From positions 217,371-272,930 of the forward strand of contig NZ_HG726024.1 of assembly GCF_000499785.1 (NCBI RefSeq): a DNA stretch of 55,560 nucleotides, given 5' to 3'. Source of the DNA: Bacteroides neonati (lineage in GTDB: Bacteria; Bacteroidota; Bacteroidia; Bacteroidales; Bacteroidaceae). Numbering within the stretch: the first letter of the stretch is position 1; every line of letters begins with the position of its first letter. Positions 21,424 through 31,238 of this stretch are shown in pieces. A program made the position numbers and the translations under genes. Under the pieces are notes generated by a model that saw only the letters and a list, made by a program, of their open reading frames with translations, made no database searches and had not been told where the DNA came from.

Positions 21424-23964
21424 TTTAAGAGAAAAATTACGCAAACAGGTACGGTTAACTTAGGTGTAATCAAATTGGAACTTGATGCTGTGGCATTGGG
21501 CGACGTAACGATTACTTCTTCTATCGCGGTGGCACGCAAGACTCCTATTGCGGTATCATCAATCAATCCTGTGTTTATTGAAGAGAAACTGGGCACACAA
21601 GAGTTCCCCGAAGTACTGAAATCGACCCCGGGTATCTACGCTACTAAACAAGGTGGTGGATTTGGTGACTCTAAGGTAAACATTCGTGGTTTTAAGTCTG
21701 AAAACTCGGCTATGATGATCAACGGTGTACCGATGAATGATATGGAGTGGGGTGGCGTATACTGGTCTAACTGGGCCGGATTGAGCGACGTAACTTTCAG
21801 CATGCAGGTGCAACGCGGTTTGGGTGCCTCAAAAGTAGCAGCTCCTTCTGTGGGTGGCTCTATCAATATCGTAACAAACTCTATTGATGTAAATAAAGGT
21901 GGTTTCGTATCGTATGCTATGGGTAACGACGGAATGAATAAGATGCTTTTCAAAGTGTCTACCGGTGTAAGCAAATCGGGATGGGCGATGACTCTTTTAG
22001 GTGGAAAGACTTGGGGTGATGGCTATATTCAAGGTACTAACTTCGAGGGATACAATTGGTTTATCAATGTAACAAAACGTTTCAACGATAATCATCAACT
22101 GTCATTCACCGGTTTCGGTGCTCCCCAATGGCACAACCAACGCAATAGCAAAGATGGTCTTACTATCGAGGGATGGCAAGAGGTAGGCAAACGCTATATG
22201 AACGGCGAGAGCGCATACAAATTCAACCCTAGCTATGGCTTTGGTATCAACGGACAACGTAAGACATCAGCTCGCAACGTATATAACAAACCTCAACTTT
22301 CGTTGAACCACTTGTGGCAGATCAATGACAAATCTAGCTTGAGTACAGCACTCTACGCTTCGATTGGTCGTGGTTATGGATATAGCGGACAGGGTCTTAC
22401 AAGTGCCGATCGTAACAACTGGTTTGGTAGCAACAACGGTCAGCTCAATATGGCTTTCCGTAAAGCAGACGGTACGTTTGCATACGATGAAGTCTACGGA
22501 TTGAACGAACAAAGCGAAAATGGTTCGGCCATGGTGATGTCTAAATCAGTAAACTCGCACAACTGGTACGGTTTACTATCAACCTATACTACAAAGATTG
22601 GCGAGAATATCGATCTATATGGTGGTATCGACCTTCGTTATTATAAAGGTATACATACGAACGAAATTATTGACCTTTACGGTGGTGACTTCTTCGTTGA
22701 CTCAAGCTCAAGAAAGAACGTATTGCTTTCTAATAACTCGGGTGCAGCAGCCGGCAGTGCCTTTGTAAACAAGAAATTGCAGGTAGGTGATGTAGTGTAT
22801 CGCGATTATGATGGTTATGTAATGTCGGAAGGTGTATTTGGACAAGCTGAGTACAACAAAGACAAAATTAGTGCTTTCGTATCCGGATCGGTATCTAATA
22901 CTGGCTACTGGCGTTATGACCGTTTCTACTACGATGCTGAGCATGCTAAGTCGGAAACAGTAAACTTCATTGGATGGAATGCCAAGGGTGGAGTAAACTA
23001 TAACTTGACCGAAAACCACAACGTATTTGCCAACGTAGGCTATATCAGTCGTGCTCCTTTCTTCTCGGGAGGTGCTTTCCTTAATTCGACTGTAAGCAAT
23101 GCAACCAACCCGGATGCAGTAAACGAAAAGATCTTCTCTTTCGAAGTGGGTTACGGCTATCGTTCTCGTTTCTTAAGTGTAAACTTGAATGCATACCACA
23201 CTCGTTGGATGGATAAAACAATGGCTCGCTCGAACGATATTACTAATTTCTATGATGGAGATATCAACGCACCCTACAATCCTGCTTTGCTTTCGGCAAC
23301 TAAGGCTGTTGTAAACATGCAGGGAGTAAGCGCATTGCACCAAGGTATCGAACTCGATTTTCTGGCTCAACCTTTCCGTTGGTTAGATGTAAACGGTATG
23401 TTCTCGATTGGTAACTGGCGTTGGGATAGCAACGCAACAGGTAGCTTCAGCGTAGAAGGACAGTTTGTTAATACTGCTGTAATCAAAGATGATGCCGGTA
23501 AAGACTTAACTGTACTTGTTAATGCTGCTGCTAATGGTTTACAACCGGGCGAAATGAAATTGAACCTCAAAGGTGTAAAAGTAGGTGGATCGGCTCAAAC
23601 AACTGCTGCACTGGGTGCAACATTCAAAATCGATAGCTCACTTCGTTTGGGTATTGACTGGACACTGTTCAGCAACAACTACTCTGACTGGGCGTTGACT
23701 TCGAACGACTTGGTGATGAATAGCGAAAAAACATTTGTTACTCCATGGCGTATTCCTACTGCAAGCACAATTGACTTGAATGCCAGCTATAAGTTCAATA
23801 TGGGTAAGATCAAAGCGATGATTTCAGGAAACATCAACAATGTATTCGATCAAGAATATATCACAGATGCGACTGATGGTGCAAACCACGACTGGAAAAC
23901 AGCTTATGGCGTATTCTACGGATTCGGACGTACTTATAGTGTAAGATTAAAGTGTAATTTCTAA
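21424..23964 (+). pseudogene. SusC-like TonB-dependent receptor, 3' fragment
   Basis: The remaining ~845 codons of the receptor: end of the regulatory domain (TVNLGVIKLE), plug domain (VLKSTPGIYATKQGGGFGDS, NIRGFKSENSAMMINGVPMND) and the 22-stranded barrel ending GRTYSVRLKCNF with the C-terminal aromatic residue needed for BAM insertion. Without the 5' part it has no signal peptide. A frame open from GTG 21382 or ATG 21406 in the IS could be translated but would stay in the cytoplasm. There is no other frameshift or stop, so the damage looks recent. The partner lipoprotein gene follows by 19 nt. Confidence 0.93.
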
Positions 23965-23983
23965 ACCAACTAGTAAGTAAATT

Positions 23984-25897
23984 ATGAAGAAAAAACTATT
24001 AATGCCTATAGCGGCTTTAGTGCTGTTGGCAGGTTGTGATTATAATGAAGAAAACTTCAAAGGGTTGGAGGAAATGACTCAGCCTACAAATGTTTTCAAG
24101 AAAGAGTATACCATGCTCAATGCAGATTATGCTGCTGTGGCTTCGAATAAGGCCAACGTTGCAATCGCAAAGGAAGCAGGTGTTTCGACCGATTTAAAGA
24201 ATGTGGGTACTAATAATTATTTTACCTCTATTATTACTGCTGAACAGTATTTACCGGCATTTCTTGCTGATAAATACTATACCGCAGATGATGGTGCGGC
24301 TGTAAAAGTAACCTTTAACAAAAAGGTATCACTGCCCGAGTACGTGAATCAGCTTAACAAAACGACGATATTTACCTTGGCTGCTACCGATTATCAGGCA
24401 GCATGGGGTACGACAAGTTCTTTGAACTTCTTTACTCCTTCTAAGCCGGCTGCTAACTATGTGCCGGGTATCTTGGCTGCCAAAGTGGCAACTCCCGTAT
24501 CGGGACAGATTGTATGTGCTTCATACAACGTGTCTGATGTGGAACCTGCTGCTATGACAGTTGCTTTCAAAGAAGATTTTGAAACTGGTACAACGGCTAA
24601 CACTGAGTTGAGTTTGGCTAATTGGACCAACACAACCGTAACCGGTACATCCAAATGGGTGGCAAAATCTTATAGTGGTAATAAATATGCCCAGCAAACA
24701 GCATATCAGCATGCTGCCGGCGAATTGGACTCATACCTCATTTCCAAGGAAATATCGGTTGAAAAAGGTATGTTGCTTACATTCGATGCTCTTTATGCTA
24801 ACTATGTAGCAACTGGTGGCTCTATCACCGTATTGGTGAGCACTAACTTGACAGATCCTACTACCGAAGCGGGTATCAATGCTGCTAAGTGGGATAATCT
24901 GACTTCTAAGTTTACCATTCCTACCTCTGCTACCGGCAGTGGTGATATGGTTAATGCAGGCTCTGCCGATTTAGCTTCTTATGTAGGTAAAAAGATTCGC
25001 ATTGCATTCCGTTATCAAGGTAATGGTACTACGGCAGCTACTACTACGACTCGTATCGACAATGTAGCTATCAGTACTCCGGGAAAGAATAATTACCTGC
25101 TAGTTAATACCCTGTATTCGTATAGCGGAACAGCTTGGACTCCTTATACTACTGCCAATGTATTGATGCTTAGCCAAGCCGATTTCAATCTTATGGGTAG
25201 CAAATACGATAACTTTAGCTCTACATTCAACGCTGATAATTATCTGCCTGCATTCTTGAAACAGAAGTATCCATTTGCACAAGAAGGCGATGTGAAGGTT
25301 CCTGTTTATAAGTTCTACAACTCTACGAGCAAAGAAACTTCGATTCGTGCTGATGAGTATATCTTCACAAGCGGACAATTCGTGAAGAACGATGCTATCG
25401 AAACTGTAACCGATCAGTTCGTTCGCTCTGAAGGTGTGTGGAAGTTCGACCCAAGTGTTGTTATAACTTTGTCTACTTCAAAGGCTGATAAAGAAACTTC
25501 ATTATTTTATCAAACTATTACCGATTGGGTAAAAGTGAATAAGGGAGCACAGTATGTAACAACTTATGGTAATAATGATTATTATTATGGTGGCTCTGCT
25601 TATAATAATAACTTCGACTTCCGTCCATCTGCATGGAAGGCTCAGACTCCTAGTGAGTATGGAAATAAGACTGATGCCGATTTGATTAAGTTGATGTTCG
25701 AGCGTTTGCCCGAAGCATTCACCCCTGCATTAGAGAAGCTTTACGCTGATGCTAAACCAGTAACCGGTGTTGAGGTAACTTATACAATTAACTTCTCCAT
25801 CTATGATGGTTCGGCTACTACGCCTTATGTAATCAAGTATCTGGTTGTTGGTGATGCTAAATTCCAATACATCAAAGACTCATTGGTGAAGTTATAA
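23984..25897 (+). CDS. surface lipoprotein with choice-of-anchor J (jelly-roll) domain, receptor partner
   Basis: 637 residues. The signal peptide MKKKLLMPIAALVLLAGC ends in a lipobox (LAGC), so it is a lipoprotein. Residues ~195-365 form a cleaved-adhesin/choice-of-anchor J fold (FKEDFETG, LDSYLISKEISVEKGMLLTF, GKKIRIAFRYQG, RIDNVAIS). On each side is a copy of a second domain: AEQYLPAFLADKYYTADDGA and ADNYLPAFLKQKYPFAQEGD, an internal duplication. It is encoded directly behind the SusC-like receptor and probably works with it at the cell surface in substrate capture, in place of a SusD. The IS upstream is likely to be polar on it. Confidence 0.9.
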   Translation: MKKKLLMPIAALVLLAGCDYNEENFKGLEEMTQPTNVFKKEYTMLNADYAAVASNKANVAIAKEAGVSTDLKNVGTNNYFTSIITAEQYLPAFLADKYYTADDGAAVKVTFNKKVSLPEYVNQLNKTTIFTLAATDYQAAWGTTSSLNFFTPSKPAANYVPGILAAKVATPVSGQIVCASYNVSDVEPAAMTVAFKEDFETGTTANTELSLANWTNTTVTGTSKWVAKSYSGNKYAQQTAYQHAAGELDSYLISKEISVEKGMLLTFDALYANYVATGGSITVLVSTNLTDPTTEAGINAAKWDNLTSKFTIPTSATGSGDMVNAGSADLASYVGKKIRIAFRYQGNGTTAATTTTRIDNVAISTPGKNNYLLVNTLYSYSGTAWTPYTTANVLMLSQADFNLMGSKYDNFSSTFNADNYLPAFLKQKYPFAQEGDVKVPVYKFYNSTSKETSIRADEYIFTSGQFVKNDAIETVTDQFVRSEGVWKFDPSVVITLSTSKADKETSLFYQTITDWVKVNKGAQYVTTYGNNDYYYGGSAYNNNFDFRPSAWKAQTPSEYGNKTDADLIKLMFERLPEAFTPALEKLYADAKPVTGVEVTYTINFSIYDGSATTPYVIKYLVVGDAKFQYIKDSLVKL

Positions 25898-25930
25898 TAA
25901 CAGCAATATAACTCCTTAAGAGTAATAAAG

Positions 25931-25968
25931 AAGAGACCTACTCGGAACCAAATCCGAGTAGGTCTCTT
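25931..25968. terminator. terminator after the lipoprotein gene
   Basis: AAGAGACCTACTCGGA (25931-25946) pairs with TCCGAGTAGGTCTCTT (25953-25968), 16 bp, followed by T-rich sequence. Confidence 0.9.
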
Positions 25969-26049
25969 TCTTTATATATTATCCATTTACTTCCCCACCA
26001 TATAGGAGATGTTCATGGAGTATTCATATCCTATTCTCTTGTTAGAAGC

Positions 26050-27144
26050 CTACAACCTCACCCTTATCACCACCGGATTATGATCACTATACACTAACTC
26101 GGGCGAGAAATAACTCACTCCTTCAACCTCATTAGAATAAAGTACATAATCGATTCTCAATAGATGTCTAAAGTAGCGATAGGTATACATATAACCATGT
26201 CCGCACTCTTTAAAACCATCCTTGAGCTGTTTACCTTTCACGGTATGATAGGTATAAGAGGATGGAAGAGAGTTAAAGTCGCCACACACCAATACAGGAT
26301 AGGGGCTCTCATCGATGCACTGCTTTACTACATTGGCCTGTATGCTACGTTTTAGAAAGTTATGATATAGTTCATCGAGTAGATGAATACCCGCATACTT
26401 CACCTCTTCGTATTTCTCTTCTTCCGGTAGCTGTCTATGCAGTGCCTTCGCTAAGTGCAATTTATTGGCACTGGCTTGGGTTGTTTGCAGGTGGTTGTTG
26501 AATAAGCGAAAGGTTTTCCCTTTGATGTCGATGTTGCACCACAGACTGCTATTTCTGCTGTTGGGGTAGGTGATAAGCTCGCGTTCGGCGATGGGGAATT
26601 TGCTGAACACAGCCAGTCGAAGCAACGAAAGGCTGTCGGCTGCTTGAGGAATGTAGCTGTATGGCCATTCGCTCATAGCGGCTTTGATACTATCGGCGGT
26701 AAAGGTTGAATTGATGCCCAATTCTTGAAAACAGATGATATCGGCTTGTTGGCTTTTTAGGTAGGCAGCAATCTCTTTGCAGGTATGTCCCGAGGTCTCT
26801 TTGTTAAAGCTGTTTACGTTGTACGTTACGATGGTGGTTGTTCCTTCGATAGGTTCGGTGTGTGTCGTACCCGGTTGCCAGATACCGTTCAGGTAAAAAG
26901 CATTGCCTACTATGGCCAACAAGGGTAACCATACCCAGTAGCGCCAGCGGATAGTCCAGTAGATGGCTGCAGCAAGATTGATGAGCAGTAAAACCGGTAA
27001 TGCTAACCCCAGAAAGGTAATCAGCATTGAGTTTTCGGGGGTAACGAATATGGCAAAAGCTCCTCCAAGAGCAAAGAGTGCCAAGAGAAGCGTTAGTGCG
27101 ATAGAGAGATAATAACACAGGCGGGATACGGCTTTCTTTCCCAT
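26050..27144 (-). CDS. endonuclease/exonuclease/phosphatase family membrane protein
   Basis: 364 residues. Three transmembrane helices fill residues ~8-95 (YYLSIALTLLLALFALGGAF, MLITFLGLALPVLLLINLAA, YWVWLPLLAIVGNAFYL). The EEP fold follows: IVTYNVNSFN, IICFQELGI (catalytic E), HLQTTQ, CGDFNSLPSS (D-x-N), RIDYVLYS and YSDHNPVVIRV (final D-H). Such proteins hydrolyse phosphodiesters or phosphate esters; the substrate is not known. The catalytic domain probably faces the periplasm, as the N-terminus is the anchor. It is convergent with the receptor operon and 67 nt downstream of the kinase gene. Confidence 0.9.
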   Translation of the reverse strand: MGKKAVSRLCYYLSIALTLLLALFALGGAFAIFVTPENSMLITFLGLALPVLLLINLAAAIYWTIRWRYWVWLPLLAIVGNAFYLNGIWQPGTTHTEPIEGTTTIVTYNVNSFNKETSGHTCKEIAAYLKSQQADIICFQELGINSTFTADSIKAAMSEWPYSYIPQAADSLSLLRLAVFSKFPIAERELITYPNSRNSSLWCNIDIKGKTFRLFNNHLQTTQASANKLHLAKALHRQLPEEEKYEEVKYAGIHLLDELYHNFLKRSIQANVVKQCIDESPYPVLVCGDFNSLPSSYTYHTVKGKQLKDGFKECGHGYMYTYRYFRHLLRIDYVLYSNEVEGVSYFSPELVYSDHNPVVIRVRL

Positions 27145-27211
27145 AATGATTTGCTTTACAGTTAAGGAGGTGATAAATTGGTTTTCGGTTATTTGCTGTT
27201 TATCTGTTTGC

Positions 27212-29866
27212 TTATTCCCTTCGGTTAAGCCATTTCAAAATAACCTCTTTGAGTTGATCGGCTGCGATAGGCTTGGATACGAATTCGTTGCAACCTGCGC
27301 TTGCGGCTGCCGACAAGTCACTCGGGTAAGCGTACGCGCTTTGTGCAATGATAGGTACTTCAGTTGATAGTTCACGGATGATCCGTGTTGTTTTCAGTCC
27401 ATCGAGAATAGGCATACGGATATCCATTAAAATCAGATCGGGGTTCAGTGATTCGAATAAGGTAATGGCTTCCATACCATTCATGGCCCGCTCCAAGCGA
27501 TAGCGTTTGCCCAGAATGGCCTTTAGCAGGTCATAGTTGCTATCGGTATCTTCGGCTATGAGAATGATGATCTCCTTATTCTCGTTGTTTTTTGGGGGAG
27601 TTGGTAACTGCATATTGAAAGGCCACTCAGTTGTTTCGGTATCGGTTTGCATTAGGTTATCAAACTCTTCCGAGTTGAGATCTTCATTACGGGCGGGCAA
27701 TGTGAACACGAATGTGGTTCCCTTGCCCAGCTCTGTTTGCAGATATATTTCGCCTCCAAGACGTTCGATGATGGTTTTACAGATCGATAGCCCCAGTCCG
27801 GTGCCTTGTGCAAAGGTATTTCCTTTGATAAACCGCTCGAACACCTTGTCTACCTTGTCGGGAGCGATACCTATGCCGGTGTCCGACACATGAAAGTAAA
27901 TCCACCCTCCCAATTTCTTGTAGCCATAGTTTACGCTTCCTTCTTCGGTGAATTTGAAGGCATTCCCGATTAGGTTTGAAATGACCTGAAATACGCGGCT
28001 CTTGTCCGTGTCTATGATTAGTTCTTCGTCCGAGGGGTCTAATATCAGTTTTACGTTTGGTGGACACCTGAATAGGTGTGCGTCGTATATTTCCTCGCAC
28101 AAGCGATTCAGTTTCACCTGAGTGGTGGTGAACTCAACAATCCCCGATTCTATTTTCGACAGGTCGAGTATTTCATTGATGAGCGTAAGCAATCGTTCAT
28201 TGTTGCTTTCTACAATTTCGTAGTACGTCTGTCGTTCCTGTGCATCTTCGCTTTCGGCTATGATGCGCGAGAACCCGACGATAGCATTGAGCGGTGTGCG
28301 TATCTCATGGCTCATATTGGCTAGGAAAGCTGATTTGAGTTTGTCTGATCGTTCGGCTTTCTCTTTTTCAACCATTAGCTCTCGTTTCATTAACTCCAGT
28401 TGGGTGATGTCCCATTCGATGTTGATGATCATGGGCGAGAAGTCATTGCTTTCGATCTTTATTTTCCTTTTATCCAGTATTCTGGGCATCCCGTTCTCAT
28501 CTATCTCTTCGGTTACCTTGTGTAGCTCTTTTCCTGTTCGGGCCACTTCAATGTCTTCCTGCCGTTGGCTTTCGGCTATATCGGGTGGAAAGAAGTCGAA
28601 ATCACTCTGGCCCATAATATGTTGGTCGCTCATGTGTGGGTTGTGTGCCGTCCGATTATAATACAAATAATGGAAGTCGTTGTTAATATCTTTCACTACA
28701 ATATCGGCAGGCAAGTGCTGCATGGTGCTATCCATGATGCGGTTGAGCCGTTTTATTTGCGACTCGTAGCGCAGCCTGTCTGATATATCGTGTGAAAAGG
28801 CCCAGTAACTCACCACTCCCTCGTCGCTTGTTACATGGTAGATCATTCCTTCGAAGGCTAGTGCATTTTTGTTGTTTTTGAGCGGATGATAGGCAATAAA
28901 GGTGCTACTTTCACCCGGCTTAGCGTTTCTGTACCGACGTTTCCAGCTCTCCAGCGTGTTCATATCGCCCACCACTTCATAGATCTTTAGTGATTCGATC
29001 TCTACTTTTTCTGAGATGCGGTGGTTGATTCTGAACTGTCGGTTAGCGAATATTATTGTACCGTCTTCTTTGGCTGCAACTATGCTCTCTTTGGCATTGT
29101 TGATGGCATGAGTAAGCGTATTGATATCGTTGCGGCGGCGTTGTATGTCGGTCACGTTTTGTATGTAGCCTTCGATGGTAAAACTTCCGTCGGGCATCAA
29201 TTCGTGTACATAAGCTTTCAAGCGGATATAGTATATCCTCTCGTCGTATTTGATACGATAGTCAAGGCAATCCTCTTTGTCATCGCTATCTTTCTTAGAA
29301 CTAAGCCATTTAACGAAAGAGGCACGGTCTTCGGCTAATATCAACTTCGTATATTCGTCAAGCATGATGCTACGCACTTCGTTGTCGCAGAAAATACCTG
29401 TATGCCCCCAATAATAAAAAAGGTTGTCGTTTGTATTGTATTTCCATTGGCCTATTTGCGCTGCTCTCTGTATCTCGACCAACTCCCTGTTGACTCGTTC
29501 CAGTTGTAATTTCACATTGCTGCGTGCGGTAATGTCACGATATTGGCAAAGTACCATACCGTCATAGGGTGTCATGATGCACTTAAAGTAATAAGTCTGA
29601 TCCTTCAAGTCTAGTCGGAAGTTCCGATTAGCTTTTTCTTGCTTCTCAACAACTTCCCGAAAGATGGGCAGTATCTTCTCCAGTGTACGCTTAGGCATGA
29701 AGTCGAATAGGTTCTTTCCTAGAAGCAATTCTTCTTGCAGAAACCACAACTCGCTGTGTGAGTTAATGTCTACACACATGCCATCGGGGCGTACCAAAAT
29801 GAGCGTATCGGCTACCATCTGCAATATTCGTTGAGAGTTTTGCTCGTTATGTAAAATTCTGTTCAT
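27212..29866 (-). CDS. hybrid sensor histidine kinase with several PAS domains
   Basis: 884 residues and no transmembrane segment, so a soluble sensor. Four PAS/PAC units cover residues ~1-505 (TLILVRPDGMCVDINSHSEL, CIMTPYDGMVLCQYRDITAR, ESIVAAKEDGTIIFANRQFR, PADIVVKDINNDFHYLYYNR). HisKA has FLANMSHEIRTPLNAIVGF (phospho-accepting H at about 515). The ATPase domain has NLIGNAFKF (N box), DTGIGI (G1) and GTGLGLSI (G2). A receiver domain ends the protein (IILIAEDTDSNYD, LILMDIRMP with the phospho-acceptor D, and K in VSKPI). No separate response regulator lies next to it. The LuxR-type regulator at 41809 is too far away to be tied to it by position. Confidence 0.95.
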   Translation of the reverse strand: MNRILHNEQNSQRILQMVADTLILVRPDGMCVDINSHSELWFLQEELLLGKNLFDFMPKRTLEKILPIFREVVEKQEKANRNFRLDLKDQTYYFKCIMTPYDGMVLCQYRDITARSNVKLQLERVNRELVEIQRAAQIGQWKYNTNDNLFYYWGHTGIFCDNEVRSIMLDEYTKLILAEDRASFVKWLSSKKDSDDKEDCLDYRIKYDERIYYIRLKAYVHELMPDGSFTIEGYIQNVTDIQRRRNDINTLTHAINNAKESIVAAKEDGTIIFANRQFRINHRISEKVEIESLKIYEVVGDMNTLESWKRRYRNAKPGESSTFIAYHPLKNNKNALAFEGMIYHVTSDEGVVSYWAFSHDISDRLRYESQIKRLNRIMDSTMQHLPADIVVKDINNDFHYLYYNRTAHNPHMSDQHIMGQSDFDFFPPDIAESQRQEDIEVARTGKELHKVTEEIDENGMPRILDKRKIKIESNDFSPMIINIEWDITQLELMKRELMVEKEKAERSDKLKSAFLANMSHEIRTPLNAIVGFSRIIAESEDAQERQTYYEIVESNNERLLTLINEILDLSKIESGIVEFTTTQVKLNRLCEEIYDAHLFRCPPNVKLILDPSDEELIIDTDKSRVFQVISNLIGNAFKFTEEGSVNYGYKKLGGWIYFHVSDTGIGIAPDKVDKVFERFIKGNTFAQGTGLGLSICKTIIERLGGEIYLQTELGKGTTFVFTLPARNEDLNSEEFDNLMQTDTETTEWPFNMQLPTPPKNNENKEIIILIAEDTDSNYDLLKAILGKRYRLERAMNGMEAITLFESLNPDLILMDIRMPILDGLKTTRIIRELSTEVPIIAQSAYAYPSDLSAAASAGCNEFVSKPIAADQLKEVILKWLNRRE

Positions 29867-29902
29867 CGCTAAATAGCTTATGTATAATTAAATGCAATGC
29901 GA

Positions 29903-29910
29903 CAAAGTTA
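29903..29910 (-). promoter_or_regulatory. -7 element before the hybrid kinase gene
   Basis: On the minus strand TAACTTTG, ~37 bp before the start codon at 29866. Confidence 0.5.
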
Positions 29911-30005
29911 TAAAAAAAAGGTAAATAAGAATTGAATAAGTAAAGAAATATGCATTTTCTTTACGGATATTTATTTCCTTTGTTTGTTCTTTCCTTTGGC
30001 AGACT

Positions 30006-31226
30006 TTATGCCCTCCGGGCTCTTTCCCAAGCACCGTTTCCGTGTCTCTTGCGTAGATAATCAATGGCTTTGAGCACATTGACATTCATAAACAAGAAAT
30101 AGTAAGGTACAAAAAAAAGTTTGTTTTTTAGTTGATGCGACGATAGATAATAGCCCCACAATCCCGCCAGATAGAACAGAACCTGCATCAGTAGCAACAC
30201 ACTATATAGCGTCACGATGCCCGGCGATGTTTCGACCGAAGTATATAACAATTTCAACAGGATTATGTTGAGTGGAAGCAGTGCAAACATCAGTATAGGA
30301 GTGAGTGACCACCGCAAAACACGGTGCGAGATGTATTGAAAACTCAATACTCCATAGCGCATCGGATTGAGCAGTGGCTTGAGTCGCCAGATCGATTGCA
30401 AGCCGCCGGCAGCAATACGTACTTTGCGCTTCTGTTCCTCACGCATATCGGCCGATCCGCTTTCGATGGCATACGCATCGCTGCAATAGGCGATGAGATA
30501 CCCTTTCATGGCGATGCGCAGCGAGAGCACGAAATCGTCGAGCAGTGTGTCGCGTTCCATTTCCTCGAAGAGCTCTCTACGCACGGCAAACAGTTCACCT
30601 GCAGCTCCTACAGCGGAGTATAGGCGTGCGTCGAGTGCTTTGAGGGTCGATTCGTACCGCCAATAGAGCCCCTCGCCCCCAGCGGCTGCTCCGTTGCGTG
30701 TTTGTAGGGCAATGCGCTTTTCGCCTGCCACACAGCCCACTTTGGGGTTGTCGAAGGCGTGTACGATGCGGCTTACCGCCTCCTTGTTGAGCATCGTGTT
30801 GGCATCGGTAAACACCACGAGAGGTGTTTCGATGAGCTTCATACCGCGCGTCATGGCGGCTGTTTTGCCTTGCCGTTCGGGGGCGAAGAGCACTGTGGTC
30901 GTTCCTGCCCAGCGCGTGCGCAGGCGTTCGTTGGTATCGTCGGTAGTACCGTCGGTCACCCATACGATGTGTAGTTTCTCGTGCGGATAGTCCAGCGCAA
31001 GCGAGTTCTCCATCTTCGCATCAACCACCTCGGCTTCGTTGTAGGCGGTGATGAAGAGGGTGACGTCGGGTCGTTCGCCCTCCGTGGGGGTGGGGTGGGG
31101 CTTGGCAAAAGCCTCCTTGACTTTGACCAGTAAGTAGAGCAGTAGGCCGTAACCTATATACGTATAGAATACGATGAAGAGGGCGATCCAGAAGATCAGT
31201 TGAAGGGTGAAGTAAGGATGGTTCAT
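30006..31226 (-). CDS. membrane glycosyltransferase, GT2 (processive type)
   Basis: 406 residues. One N-terminal helix (LIFWIALFIVFYTYIGYGLL), a GT-A catalytic domain and two to three C-terminal helices (LTPILMFALLPLNIILLKLL, VTLYSVLLLMQVLFYLAGLW). Motifs: TLFITAYNEAEVV, VWVTDGTTDDT, VVFTDANTML (D-x-D), DTLLDDFVLS (catalytic D-D) and QKRKVRIAAGG (a Q-x-x-R-W-like site). The layout resembles poly-GlcNAc or cellulose synthases, so it may polymerise or extend a chain across the membrane. It is the last gene of the polysaccharide operon and, like its neighbours to 36.4 kb, is visibly G+C richer than the rest of the window. Confidence 0.9.
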   Translation of the reverse strand: MNHPYFTLQLIFWIALFIVFYTYIGYGLLLYLLVKVKEAFAKPHPTPTEGERPDVTLFITAYNEAEVVDAKMENSLALDYPHEKLHIVWVTDGTTDDTNERLRTRWAGTTTVLFAPERQGKTAAMTRGMKLIETPLVVFTDANTMLNKEAVSRIVHAFDNPKVGCVAGEKRIALQTRNGAAAGGEGLYWRYESTLKALDARLYSAVGAAGELFAVRRELFEEMERDTLLDDFVLSLRIAMKGYLIAYCSDAYAIESGSADMREEQKRKVRIAAGGLQSIWRLKPLLNPMRYGVLSFQYISHRVLRWSLTPILMFALLPLNIILLKLLYTSVETSPGIVTLYSVLLLMQVLFYLAGLWGYYLSSHQLKNKLFFVPYYFLFMNVNVLKAIDYLRKRHGNGAWERARRA

Positions 31227-31238
31227 GGCGCAGTGCGG

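Larger units (their letters stand above)
19832..21428. repeat. target-site duplication TTTAA flanking the IS
   Basis: TTTAA at 19832-19836 and again at 21424-21428, directly abutting the terminal inverted repeats. A 5-bp duplication fits IS1380-family elements. Confidence 0.85.
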
